Assembly (NCBI GenBank): GCA_020344415.1
Contig: CP070825.1
Location: forward strand, 4,112,288 to 4,154,023
Source: Candidatus Aminicenantota bacterium
Lineage (GTDB): Bacteria; Acidobacteriota; Aminicenantia; Aminicenantales; Aminicenantaceae
Direction: 5' to 3'
DNA length: 41,736 nt
The position numbers and the translations under genes were made by a program. Below the pieces are notes generated by a model. It searched no databases, was not told where the DNA came from, and saw only the letters and a program-made list of their open reading frames with translations. Below are positions 16,350 through 24,241 of this stretch, piece after piece (position 1 is the first letter of the stretch; each line of letters starts with the position of its first letter).

Positions 16350-17645
16350 TTAGGGGACGACATCGGTGTATTTGGTCAAGAAAGCGGACCTGTCATAAAG
16401 TGCCTGGAGCGTGATTCCATTCTCTCTAAGCCCATCCAGGATATCTGCTATTTTCCTCTGGATTATTCCCACATGTAACCTCATGAGCTGGCAGTATTGG
16501 TAAGTCCTTTCCTTAGAGCCAGCAAGGACTTGAACAGGACATCGTCCTCCACAATAAAAATGAACGCCACATTGAAAACAACCCAGCCACTTTTTGTATT
16601 CCACCAAGGAGTCCAAATCGTTATCTCTAAGCGAGAGTTTCTTCTCTTTGTTCAATTCTCCAATTGAATGACAGGAAGGGAGATCAGCACAAGAGTAGAC
16701 TTCACCTGAGACAATGTCATAGTTTTTGGCAAGCTCAACCCCACAAGCCGTATGTCCGCGTTCTCTGGCTGTAATGATAAAAAGGATGAGCTCATTCACA
16801 TGAGCGATCGGGAGTAGTTCCCTATTGAGAATTTTCTGGACATAAATATCCATCACGTTTTCAAGTTCCCGACCATATTCCATTACAAAAGATTCAAAGT
16901 CTTTAAAAGGCTCTCGGGCTTCAGCCCAATGCCAGAAAAAATGGTTGACCAATCCCTCCTCGTATAACCTCAGAAATTCTTCAAAGCAGCTGAATAAAGA
17001 TTGCTCCTCTCGAAGAGTAGACCAGTGCAAAATATTGCCTTTATAAGATGCCGACAATTCTATCAGGTTGCTTTTTATTTTGCTCAACTGGGTGCCTACC
17101 CTTACCCGGTTATGCTGTTCTTCATCTCCATCTATTGAAATTGAATATAGCCACATGTCCTTCATGAATTCGGGATAAAGATTGAGGGCATCGATCAAGA
17201 ATTCACCGTTTGTATAAACCATAAATCTGTATCTATCTTCGGAATCAGATTCCCGCAAGATTCTCCACACTTTCTCCATCTTATCCATGGCAAGAAAAGG
17301 CTCTCCTCCATATAGGCACACCGTGATTTTTTGCTTTGGGTGGCGATCGGCTAGTTCTTTGATTATAGCTGAGTCCCGTTCGGGCTCTGTCTCTTGTGAG
17401 GTAATAACAGTATCTCGAGGATCATCACTCCCCAGCGTAACAGCACTGTTCACACAGCCTTCACACCGAGCATAGCAACGCCCTGTGATGGTTAGGTGAA
17501 TCATAATGCTGTCTTCTATCTCGTACGTTTCTTCTGATGATAAATTGCGGTTTCGAATTTCAACAGCATCGAGTCGGGATAAATCACCAATGCCTGGATA
17601 ATTTATTCCGCGTATTGACTGGACCGGAATAGTTTTCTTTTTCAT
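16350..17645 (-). CDS. Radical SAM protein with SPASM domain (peptide/protein maturase type)
   Basis: A 431-residue radical SAM enzyme. The SAM-binding [4Fe-4S] motif CYARCEGC (C57, C61, C64) is followed by CLYGGEP and SISIDGDEEQHN. The C-terminus is a textbook SPASM domain: C-x12-G-x4-C (CGVEL...SGEVYSC), then C-x2-C-x5-C-x3-C (CFQCGVHFYCGGRC) and a final Cys (YQYC). Such enzymes modify ribosomal peptides or proteins, or mature sulfatases. I start it at ATG 17645, four bases after the barrel gene's stop; a TTG-started form from 17666 would overlap that gene. It is the last gene of an operon with an exported protein, a matrixin protease and a barrel. No short precursor peptide gene was found, so an operon product may be the target. 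Confidence 0.88.
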   Translation of the reverse strand: MKKKTIPVQSIRGINYPGIGDLSRLDAVEIRNRNLSSEETYEIEDSIMIHLTITGRCYARCEGCVNSAVTLGSDDPRDTVITSQETEPERDSAIIKELADRHPKQKITVCLYGGEPFLAMDKMEKVWRILRESDSEDRYRFMVYTNGEFLIDALNLYPEFMKDMWLYSISIDGDEEQHNRVRVGTQLSKIKSNLIELSASYKGNILHWSTLREEQSLFSCFEEFLRLYEEGLVNHFFWHWAEAREPFKDFESFVMEYGRELENVMDIYVQKILNRELLPIAHVNELILFIITARERGHTACGVELAKNYDIVSGEVYSCADLPSCHSIGELNKEKKLSLRDNDLDSLVEYKKWLGCFQCGVHFYCGGRCPVQVLAGSKERTYQYCQLMRLHVGIIQRKIADILDGLRENGITLQALYDRSAFLTKYTDVVP

Positions 17646-17649
17646 CGTT

Positions 17650-18228
17650 TCAAAACTCAAAGCCAATGCCGATCCCCGCTTTGATCCCTCCCAGGTCTGC
17701 TTTAATTCTTTGAGGTCTCACCATACAGTAACTATAATCTATGCTGATATCAACGAGCAGTCCTCCCATGACTTTGAAATAGCATCCTGCTTGACTTATA
17801 ATTCCTACCTTATTCCCTTTAACCAGTCCTATTGGATTTTTTTCTCTGTAAAAATATATTACCGGACCCAAAGCTACATAAGGGTTGATTTTCCCACTTT
17901 TAAGGATTATTTTTGCTCCTCCTCCTAGAGGGATCAGTGTCAATCTTGTCGCTTGTTTTGTGAAAGGAAGGTTTCCTCTCCTATTATAATAACTTGCAGT
18001 TAACCAAAGGTCTAAAAACCTCCAAATCTTTATATCAATTTCCCCCCAAATTACAGCTCTTCCACCATAAATATCTTTAGTCGATTGTTCAGAAGGATAA
18101 AAATAATGAATTCCTGATTTGATCGTAAAAACCTTCTCTTTACATAGTAATACAGGCATAGAAAAAGAGAATAAAGCTATAAAAAAAATAATTTTTATTA
18201 AGCTTTTCTTCGTACGTCTGATCTTCAT
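17650..18228 (-). CDS. Predicted outer-membrane beta-barrel protein
   Basis: A 192-residue exported protein I cannot assign to a named family. The signal peptide spans about residues 1-28 (hydrophobic IIFFIALFSFSMPVLL). The rest alternates short hydrophobic beta-strands with turns (GGRAVIWGEIDIKI, LWLTASYYNRRG, YVALGPVIYFYRE) and ends in phenylalanine (GIGIGFEF). This is typical of eight-stranded OmpA/OmpW-like barrels. It starts 13 bp after the matrixin stop and 4 bases before the radical SAM start, so the three are translationally close. Its role may be anchoring, transport or sensing for the neighbouring secreted protease, which is an inference from context. Confidence 0.7.
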   Translation of the reverse strand: MKIRRTKKSLIKIIFFIALFSFSMPVLLCKEKVFTIKSGIHYFYPSEQSTKDIYGGRAVIWGEIDIKIWRFLDLWLTASYYNRRGNLPFTKQATRLTLIPLGGGAKIILKSGKINPYVALGPVIYFYREKNPIGLVKGNKVGIISQAGCYFKVMGGLLVDISIDYSYCMVRPQRIKADLGGIKAGIGIGFEF

Positions 18229-18241
18229 TTTTTCATAGACA

Positions 18242-20188
18242 TTATTGAATTTCTACATCAGCAAATTCTCCTTCTCTATTATCGCTGTCAACCGCCTTCA
18301 GAATATAGGTATACTTTTTATCTTTCTCTACATTCATATGCCAGTATTCAAAAATGTCCGCTTCCAATTCCACCAATAAAACTATCTCTTCTCCATCCTT
18401 CTGATAAATCCTGTACTTCTCAATATCTCTGTTCATCTCATTGGCCTGCCAGGTCAATACATTGATAAACTGCTCCAGAAGAGTTGAGCTATTATTATGC
18501 TTTGTTCCAGAAAAATTCGACGGAGCATGGGGGATCCGGATGACATCAATCCTATCCTTATCGGCCTGATTTATCGTGTCGTAGACTACAGCTTCTACAG
18601 AGTAAGCACCATTGAAAACAGAATTTGTATTCCAGTTATAGCTGTAGGGTGATTCAGTATCTGTATTTTCTAATACTCCATTTATGTAAAACTCTACTTT
18701 GCTTATTCCCACATCATCAGATGCAGATGCCTGCACTGTCACTTCTCCTGAAACATAAGACCCAGATGGGGGCTCTGTGATAGAAACCTCTGGGGGCTGA
18801 TCCACTGTCACCTCTATCGAATCCTCTGCAGTCTGCTCTATCGTATCATATGCTTTCACTTTTACCGCATGAGCTCCACTGGAATAAACAGTCGTATCCC
18901 AGCTCCACTCATAAGGCGAACTCGTATCGGTTGCTGTCAGTTCATTTCCCACGTAAAACTCCACCTTCTTTATTCCCACATCATCAGATGCAGATGCCTG
19001 CACTGTCACTTCTCCTGAAACATAAGACCCAGATGAGGGCGTTGAGATAGAAACCTCTGGTGGCTGATCTACTGTCACCTCTATCGAATCCTCTGCAGTC
19101 TGCTCTATCGTGTCATATGCTTTCGCTTTTACTGTATGAGTTCCACTAGGATAAGCAGTCGTATCCCAGCTCCACTCATAGGGTGATGTCGTGTTGGTTG
19201 CTACCAGCTCGTTTCCCACATAAAACTCCACCTTCTTCACTCCATTATCATCAGATGCATCAGCCCGAATGGCAATAGTTCCTGAGACAAAAGCTCCATT
19301 TTGAGGAGATGTTATGGAAACTGATGGTGGTGCATCCACTATTGTGAGATAAACAGCTAAATTTTGAGGGCTGTTATCTGCGCTACCAGAAGTTACGCTG
19401 ACAGTTCCAGAATAACTGCCCGCACCTAAGCCAGACGTATCCACCGAAACGGTAATCTCATCCCATTCACCGGTCGAGCTGCCATTCCCTGGTGAGACAC
19501 TAATCCAAGCTCTGTTATCACTGATTTGATAGTCTAATGTCCCCTCGCCAGAATTTCTCACGTTAAATATTCTCTGCTGATCACCCGTGAATGAAAGAGA
19601 TGTCCTGTCCAGCGCTATAGAAGGATTCTCTTCCCCTCCATACAGAGCATTAAATCCGGCCTCAGCGTCGCTGTCGATGTTCCTTTCAACTCCACTATAG
19701 GCTGGACGCATGATTCCAGTCGAAGTATGGTCAAGCCCAATCCAATGGCCAAATTCATGAAGGGCAACTGTTTCTATGTCGTAATTGCTTCCCGACGTAG
19801 TCCAGTTATAATGATCATTGAACACCATGTCTGTCTCCAGAATAGTGCTGCCACTATACCAGATCCAGGCTGTTGCCAGGATACCATTATTATACCCCTG
19901 ATCCTCCCAACATACAGTGTTCATACTATTATTGCTTTCTGTAATAACTCCGGTTGAGCCACCATAGGATAGCCGTAAACCAGCAGGATAGATTTGATTC
20001 CAGGAATCCGCAGCATTTTTTACCGCATTCTCCTCACCGGTAACCTGGGCTGTATTCGCATTGATGTAATAAACCACATCGGTTCCAACAGGCCATTTGT
20101 AATCGAGAAGCACATAAGCCATAGACAGAGCGGTAAATCCGGCAAAGACTGCTATATGCAGCCAGAATTTAGTGCTTCTTTTTTTCAT
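18242..20188 (-). CDS. Secreted matrixin-like metalloprotease with BACON, three Ig-like repeats and a C-terminal FnIII-like domain
   Basis: A 648-residue exported metalloprotease. A signal peptide (about 1-24) leads into a matrixin (M10) catalytic domain with zinc motif HEFGHWIGLDH (H144, E145, H148, H154) and Met-turn STGIM (M160). There is no evident cysteine-switch propeptide. Residues about 191-285 resemble a BACON/Ig-like domain. Three 89-residue Ig-like repeats follow (291-379, 380-468, 469-556; each with SDDxGxxKVEFY and SPYxxxW). The last 90 residues look like fibronectin type III. The start overlaps the upstream gene by 20 bp, so translation is probably coupled. Cell-surface or extracellular protein degradation, or adhesion, is expected. 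Confidence 0.9.
   Translation of the reverse strand: MKKRSTKFWLHIAVFAGFTALSMAYVLLDYKWPVGTDVVYYINANTAQVTGEENAVKNAADSWNQIYPAGLRLSYGGSTGVITESNNSMNTVCWEDQGYNNGILATAWIWYSGSTILETDMVFNDHYNWTTSGSNYDIETVALHEFGHWIGLDHTSTGIMRPAYSGVERNIDSDAEAGFNALYGGEENPSIALDRTSLSFTGDQQRIFNVRNSGEGTLDYQISDNRAWISVSPGNGSSTGEWDEITVSVDTSGLGAGSYSGTVSVTSGSADNSPQNLAVYLTIVDAPPSVSITSPQNGAFVSGTIAIRADASDDNGVKKVEFYVGNELVATNTTSPYEWSWDTTAYPSGTHTVKAKAYDTIEQTAEDSIEVTVDQPPEVSISTPSSGSYVSGEVTVQASASDDVGIKKVEFYVGNELTATDTSSPYEWSWDTTVYSSGAHAVKVKAYDTIEQTAEDSIEVTVDQPPEVSITEPPSGSYVSGEVTVQASASDDVGISKVEFYINGVLENTDTESPYSYNWNTNSVFNGAYSVEAVVYDTINQADKDRIDVIRIPHAPSNFSGTKHNNSSTLLEQFINVLTWQANEMNRDIEKYRIYQKDGEEIVLLVELEADIFEYWHMNVEKDKKYTYILKAVDSDNREGEFADVEIQ
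18518..19318 (-). repeat. Three 267-bp tandem repeats encoding Ig-like domains
   Basis: The matrixin gene carries three in-frame 267-bp units (19318-19052, 19051-18785, 18784-18518). Several exact tracts recur at a 267-bp offset, for example TATTCCCACATCATCAG at 18704 and 18971 and CACCTCTATCGAATCCTCTG in both copies. The near-identical block (about 18704-18970 versus 18971-19240) starts inside a domain, so the last duplication was out of register with the domain boundary and probably recent. Confidence 0.88.
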
Positions 20189-20783
20189 GAGCTCTTTCTC
20201 TCTTTTCCGATTTCTGCTTCAGGAGGCTCTTAATCTTTAATTTTAAATCTGCCAAAGGAAGAGACATATCTCGCTCGTCCTCTTTGGAAATTAAAGCATA
20301 GCCACTCTTTTGAGCAATCCCATCTTTATCTATTGAATACTTACCCTGGGCTGCGCCGAAAGTGCTAAAAGATGGGAAGATATTTAGGCAAACTACAGGA
20401 GAATGTTCTGTACTTGATAGATTCGTTATGGATTTCAGAAAAACTAAAACCTTCTCTTCCAGCCCAAAAGAGGGCGTGTCTGAAACTTTGAGACCGATAT
20501 CCCCTACTTCCCCTCCTGGGTACTGTATTATGATTTGACTGCTGCTAATTTCCCCCTTCAACATCTCATGAACCTGCAAGGTCGCTATTGTCAAAATAAT
20601 GCTTCCATCTACACTCCATTGAGATTGAACCTTTTTGACTTCTCCTAAAATTATTGCATCTGCTCCTACTGTTAATTCCTTCAGAGACAATTCGACCATT
20701 AACGCCTGATTGAATTTGGAGACACAAAAGATCAGAACAAAAAAAATCAGAACCGATTTTAGAGACAAGGAGTTTCTATTCAA
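20169..20783 (-). CDS. Exported protein of unknown function, matrixin operon partner
   Basis: A 204-residue protein with an N-terminal hydrophobic segment (VLIFFVLIFCVSKFNQALM), then a compact beta-rich domain. Landmarks are GADAIILGEVKKVQSQW, VHEMLKGE and YPGGEVGDIGLKVSDTPSF, followed by EKVLVFLK. The C-terminus is strongly basic (KSEKRERAHEKKKH). The start is TTG at 20783, preceded by AAAGGGGG. From memory, domains with this W...LKGE...PGGEVG...FLK pattern recur next to matrixin proteases in other bacteria, but I cannot name the family. Its 3' end overlaps the matrixin gene by 20 bp. It might be an inhibitor, chaperone or substrate of the protease. Confidence 0.7.
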   Translation of the reverse strand: MNRNSLSLKSVLIFFVLIFCVSKFNQALMVELSLKELTVGADAIILGEVKKVQSQWSVDGSIILTIATLQVHEMLKGEISSSQIIIQYPGGEVGDIGLKVSDTPSFGLEEKVLVFLKSITNLSSTEHSPVVCLNIFPSFSTFGAAQGKYSIDKDGIAQKSGYALISKEDERDMSLPLADLKLKIKSLLKQKSEKRERAHEKKKH

Positions 20784-21042
20784 TTATCCCCCTTTAATTT
20801 TTTGTCTTTATTAAAGAATCGATATTGATTACTTATTCTCAATAGCAAGCTTATATGATTTCCGAAAGTACTTTTTCTCTTTCCAGTCTTAGTTTCAAAA
20901 TATTCTATACTTTATTTTTAAATTATGGTAAGTGCTTTTATGATAACTGTCAAATCATTTCGATCTTTGCTTCACCTTTGAAGAAATTGCTAAAAAAGAA
21001 AGAAAAGCCAACGAAATAGCTTAAAATCATTCTGGAGGTGTT

Positions 21043-22380
21043 ATGTATAAGAAAAACTGTATAAAACGCAGGAATTTCTTGAAGCGGTCTGCATTCGGGA
21101 TTATTGGGGCTGGAATGGCTGCCACAGCCGGATGTGTCAAGGAACCAGAACCGCCAGAGAAACAGGAAGAAGAACCTCTCCTCAGGGTAAAAGAGCATCG
21201 GGTTCTTGGCCGGACAGGATTCAAAGTATCAGATATCGGAGCCGGCTCCATTCAAGATGAAGGAGTGCTCGGCGCCGCCTTTGATGCAGGTGTGAATTAT
21301 GTAGACACAGCAGAACAATATCCGGGCCACCATAAGACTGTCGGTCAGGCGATTAAGGGACGGGACCGCAAGTCGATCTTCATCGCCACAAAGCTGCAGG
21401 TTCTTGAGGATAAATCAAAAGAGGGCTTTCTAAAGCGAGCGCGCAAGTGCCTGGAAGAAATCAATACAGAATACGTTGACTGCATGATGATGCACATGCC
21501 GGAGAAGGTTGAAACACTCAAAACAGAGGGATTCCATTCCGCCATGCAGGAGCTTAAAGCCGAAGGTCGGATTCGATTTATAGGAGTGTCTAACCACGGC
21601 TCTTTCTGGTTTAAGGACCCGGAAGAAACGATGGAAAAAGTGTTGTTGGCTGCAGCTGAGGACGGCCGTTTCGATGTCTTCCTCATGGCCTATAACTTTC
21701 TCCAAATGGACCAGGCAGAGAAGGTCCTGGAGGTTTGCAAAGATAGAAAGATTGGTGCAGCCCTGATGAAAAGTACTCCGATTGCCATTTATTATTCTCT
21801 GAAATCGCGGCTGGAGCAACTGGAGAAAGAAGAAAAGGAGATTCACCCCCTTTACTCATCAGGACTGGAACGTTATAGGGAAAAGTATGACAGAGCGCAG
21901 GATTTCATCAAAAAATACAATCTCCAGAATCAGACAGAAATCAGAGATGCAGCCGTCCGCTTTGTTCTGGATAATCCCAACGTCAATACTGTCTGCTGCC
22001 TGCCGAAAACCCATGATGAATTGGAGCAGTTTCTCCTCCTCTCTGGTACGAAGCTGAAGGATTGGGACAAAGCTAAGCTGAGCGCTTACAGAGAGGGGTG
22101 CGGCGAATTGTACTGCCGCCATGCCTGCGGCATCTGTGAGCCCCAATGTCCGCACACAGTCCCGGTCAACACGATCATGCGTTACAATCACTATTTTATG
22201 GCTCAGGGAAGAGAAAAGGAAGGCATGGAAAAATACGCCGCCATCCCAGGAGCCAAAGCTGACAAGTGCGGAAGTTGTTCGGGATACTGCGAGACTGCGT
22301 GTCCCTATAATGTTCCTATCCAGGGCATGCTGCTCCTTGCCCACAACCAGCTCTCTCTCGCAAAAAAATTAGGCTTTTAA
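21043..22380 (+). CDS. Tat-exported aldo/keto reductase lipoprotein with C-terminal Fe-S module
   Basis: A 445-residue aldo/keto reductase. The N-terminus has a twin-arginine signal (KRRNFLKRS) and a lipobox-like ATAGC (C31), suggesting a Tat-exported lipoprotein. The catalytic tetrad is complete: D88, Y93 (VDTAEQY), K117 (FIATKLQ) and H151 (MMMHMPEK). After the barrel, two cysteine groups (CGELYCRHACGICEPQCPH and CGSCSGYCETACPY) look like 4Fe-4S ferredoxin-type sites. Such fused reductases take electrons through the clusters; substrates are mostly unknown. The ribosome binding site is GGAGGTG. It is flanked by a divergent gene upstream and the ECF sigma promoter downstream, and appears monocistronic. 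Confidence 0.9.
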   Translation: MYKKNCIKRRNFLKRSAFGIIGAGMAATAGCVKEPEPPEKQEEEPLLRVKEHRVLGRTGFKVSDIGAGSIQDEGVLGAAFDAGVNYVDTAEQYPGHHKTVGQAIKGRDRKSIFIATKLQVLEDKSKEGFLKRARKCLEEINTEYVDCMMMHMPEKVETLKTEGFHSAMQELKAEGRIRFIGVSNHGSFWFKDPEETMEKVLLAAAEDGRFDVFLMAYNFLQMDQAEKVLEVCKDRKIGAALMKSTPIAIYYSLKSRLEQLEKEEKEIHPLYSSGLERYREKYDRAQDFIKKYNLQNQTEIRDAAVRFVLDNPNVNTVCCLPKTHDELEQFLLLSGTKLKDWDKAKLSAYREGCGELYCRHACGICEPQCPHTVPVNTIMRYNHYFMAQGREKEGMEKYAAIPGAKADKCGSCSGYCETACPYNVPIQGMLLLAHNQLSLAKKLGF

Positions 22381-22414
22381 AAAATGGAAATGCCTATAAT
22401 TGAACGGGATTTTT

Positions 22415-22443
22415 GCAACCTAGTTTGGCCTCATGCGTTTAAG
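22415..22443 (+). promoter_or_regulatory. Predicted ECF-type promoter of the sigma-factor gene
   Basis: GCAACC (22415-22420) as the -35 element, a 15-bp spacer and CGTTTAAG (22436-22443) as the -10 element stand 34 bp before the sigma-factor ATG. The AAC-containing -35 and CGT-type -10 fit ECF promoters in general. An almost identical promoter precedes the transporter gene at 34006 on the opposite strand, which supports recognition by one factor and autoregulation. A 7-bp inverted repeat (22428-22434 and 22449-22455) is centred on the -10 element. Confidence 0.65.
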
Positions 22444-22477
22444 ATAGTATGAGGCAAAATAATAGTCTACACGTAAG

Positions 22478-23062
22478 ATGTGGCGATCGGACGAGGAATT
22501 GATGCTAAGCTATCGAGATGGAGATGACTATGCATTTGAAATTCTTTATCGCAGATATGAAAAGCCCCTGTTAAATTTCCTGTATCGAGCGGTTATGAAC
22601 GCTGACGATGCTGAAAGCCTATGCCAAGAGACTTTTTTCAGGGTAGTGCGTGCAAGGAAAAACTATAAAGCTACGGCGCAGTTCAAGACCTGGCTTTTTC
22701 ATATAGCTCTTAATTTATGCCGTGACAGGCTGAGGAGGATGAAACATCAGTCCCATCTATCTCTGAATTCTCATGTGTTATCTCAAGATGATGAAAACAT
22801 CATGCTTCAGGAGCTTATATCCGATCCCTCTTCAGACCTAGAAAAACATGTGGAAACAGATGAGCTTGGATCGTTGATACAAAAAGCGATTGCATATTTG
22901 CCCGAAGAAGAGCATATCGTTGTTATCCTGAAGGAATATCAAGGGCTAAAACTCTCAGAGATAGCCAATATCATGAACCGTCCCATAGGTACGGTTAAAT
23001 CGCTCAACCACAGAGCACACCAGAAGCTTAAAAAAGCTTTAGTAAAGTACATAGGAGATTAA
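22478..23062 (+). CDS. ECF-type RNA polymerase sigma factor
   Basis: A 194-residue extracytoplasmic-function sigma-70 factor. Region 2 is seen in DDYAFEILYRRYEKPLLNFL and ADDAESLCQETFFRVVR, with TWLFHIALNLCRDRLRR at its end. Region 4 is PEEEHIVVILKEYQGLKLSE followed by the DNA-binding helix IANIMNRPIGTVKSLNHRA. There is no region 3, as expected. The anti-sigma gene begins 3 bp after its stop. An ECF-type promoter directly upstream suggests it transcribes its own operon. The ribosome binding site is weak. It likely directs an envelope-related regulon that includes the downstream membrane genes. Confidence 0.96.
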   Translation: MWRSDEELMLSYRDGDDYAFEILYRRYEKPLLNFLYRAVMNADDAESLCQETFFRVVRARKNYKATAQFKTWLFHIALNLCRDRLRRMKHQSHLSLNSHVLSQDDENIMLQELISDPSSDLEKHVETDELGSLIQKAIAYLPEEEHIVVILKEYQGLKLSEIANIMNRPIGTVKSLNHRAHQKLKKALVKYIGD

Positions 23063-23065
23063 AGG

Positions 23066-24055
23066 ATGAGATGTGAAGATATCCAAAAAGAATTAGAAGC
23101 TTTTCTTAGTGATGATATAGATGATCCGAAAAGAAGCGAGATACAAAGTCACGTGGACAAGTGCCAGAATTGCTCTGAGGTTTTACGAGAGCTTAAAAGA
23201 CTTTCTGAGGTGCTTCACACGTGGGAAGAAATAGAACCCTCCCCTAAGATGTTTGAGAATCTGAAAACCCGGGTGAAAGCTGCCGAATCACCATGGAGAC
23301 GAATTTTCACATACTCTTTTGCAAGGAAGGCAGCATTTCGGTTTGCGGAAGTAGCAGCAATTGTGTTTTTGACACTGGTGATTAGCCATTTGGTTCAGAA
23401 ACCAGCCCCAAAGGCACGTGATGATTTGGCCGCTATCAACTTCTATTTGAAGGAACATCAAGGAGCTGTCACACAGACAATCTCCGTGGAGCAGTCTATG
23501 CAGCCAGCGGCACAGATGTATGCGGACCGAGATGACATCTTATATTATGAATTTATCGACAATTTTCCTAAATATACGAAGCCCGGCATAATCATCCGGG
23601 GACCCCTATCTTACAAGGGAATTCGTTTGCAAAAAACTCCCGCAATTTCCAAGGGACGCGTCTTATCGCCCCCTCAAGTTCAGGATGTTGTTGATTTCGT
23701 GCCGGTAACGCCATCGCAACTTCCGCACGGCTATATTCTCGAAACCGTCAGGAAGATCGACGATTACCACAGTCTACATATGGTTTATAGCAATGGCATT
23801 GATTCTATCTCACTATTTGAACAGCCCTCTCATGGTAAAGGGGGGCTTGCTGCACAAGATTTCAGAGAATATGCCGTATACTACAGCCTTGAGTCAGAGG
23901 TTGATCCGAAAGGACACGGTAGAATGACTATCCTTGCCTGGAAAAACAGAACTCTATCCTTCGTGTTGATCGGTAAGAAAGACATGTCCCAATTGATGGA
24001 TATAGTACAGTCTATCAAGAGCATTATAAATATAGATAAGAAGAAACGCGAATAA
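23066..24055 (+). CDS. Anti-sigma factor with zinc-finger (ZAS) domain and extracytoplasmic sensor domain
   Basis: A 329-residue single-pass anti-sigma factor. The cytoplasmic N-terminus has the zinc-binding anti-sigma motif H29-x3-C33-x2-C36 (HVDKCQNC), with an extra Cys at position 3. A transmembrane helix lies at about 92-110 (FAEVAAIVFLTLVISHLV). The C-terminal region (about 195-329) is outside the membrane. Its segment FVPVTPSQLPHGYILETVRK and the SISLFEQPSH stretch resemble MucB/RseB-like sensor domains. It should hold the adjacent sigma factor inactive until an envelope signal arrives. The start ATG follows the sigma stop by 3 bp with an overlapping GGAG, indicating coupled expression. 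Confidence 0.88.
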   Translation: MRCEDIQKELEAFLSDDIDDPKRSEIQSHVDKCQNCSEVLRELKRLSEVLHTWEEIEPSPKMFENLKTRVKAAESPWRRIFTYSFARKAAFRFAEVAAIVFLTLVISHLVQKPAPKARDDLAAINFYLKEHQGAVTQTISVEQSMQPAAQMYADRDDILYYEFIDNFPKYTKPGIIIRGPLSYKGIRLQKTPAISKGRVLSPPQVQDVVDFVPVTPSQLPHGYILETVRKIDDYHSLHMVYSNGIDSISLFEQPSHGKGGLAAQDFREYAVYYSLESEVDPKGHGRMTILAWKNRTLSFVLIGKKDMSQLMDIVQSIKSIINIDKKKRE

Positions 24056-24241
24056 TTTGTGCAGGATATATCACAATTATTGAAGTTAAAAAGCAATAAA
24101 AAGGGAAAGTGAAATCTAAGAAAAGGAGGATGATATTCAGAAGGGATCAAAAAGAAGGTAAGGGTAGGAGTGTGAATTTTCACTCCAGGGAAATCAATAA
24201 CTCGTCCTCATAAAAGAGGGGGAAATAAAAAGGAGGTTTTC

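Noticed and set aside
16350..18228. A short RiPP precursor peptide next to the radical SAM gene
   Set aside because: The gaps on both sides hold no small ORF with a ribosome binding site; the 3' gap is the inverted-repeat element.
24130..24213. A 27-residue ORF (MIFRRDQ...) after AAAGGAGG between the anti-sigma and four-repeat genes
   Set aside because: The ATG directly abuts the Shine-Dalgarno sequence with no spacer, and the peptide has no recognisable features.
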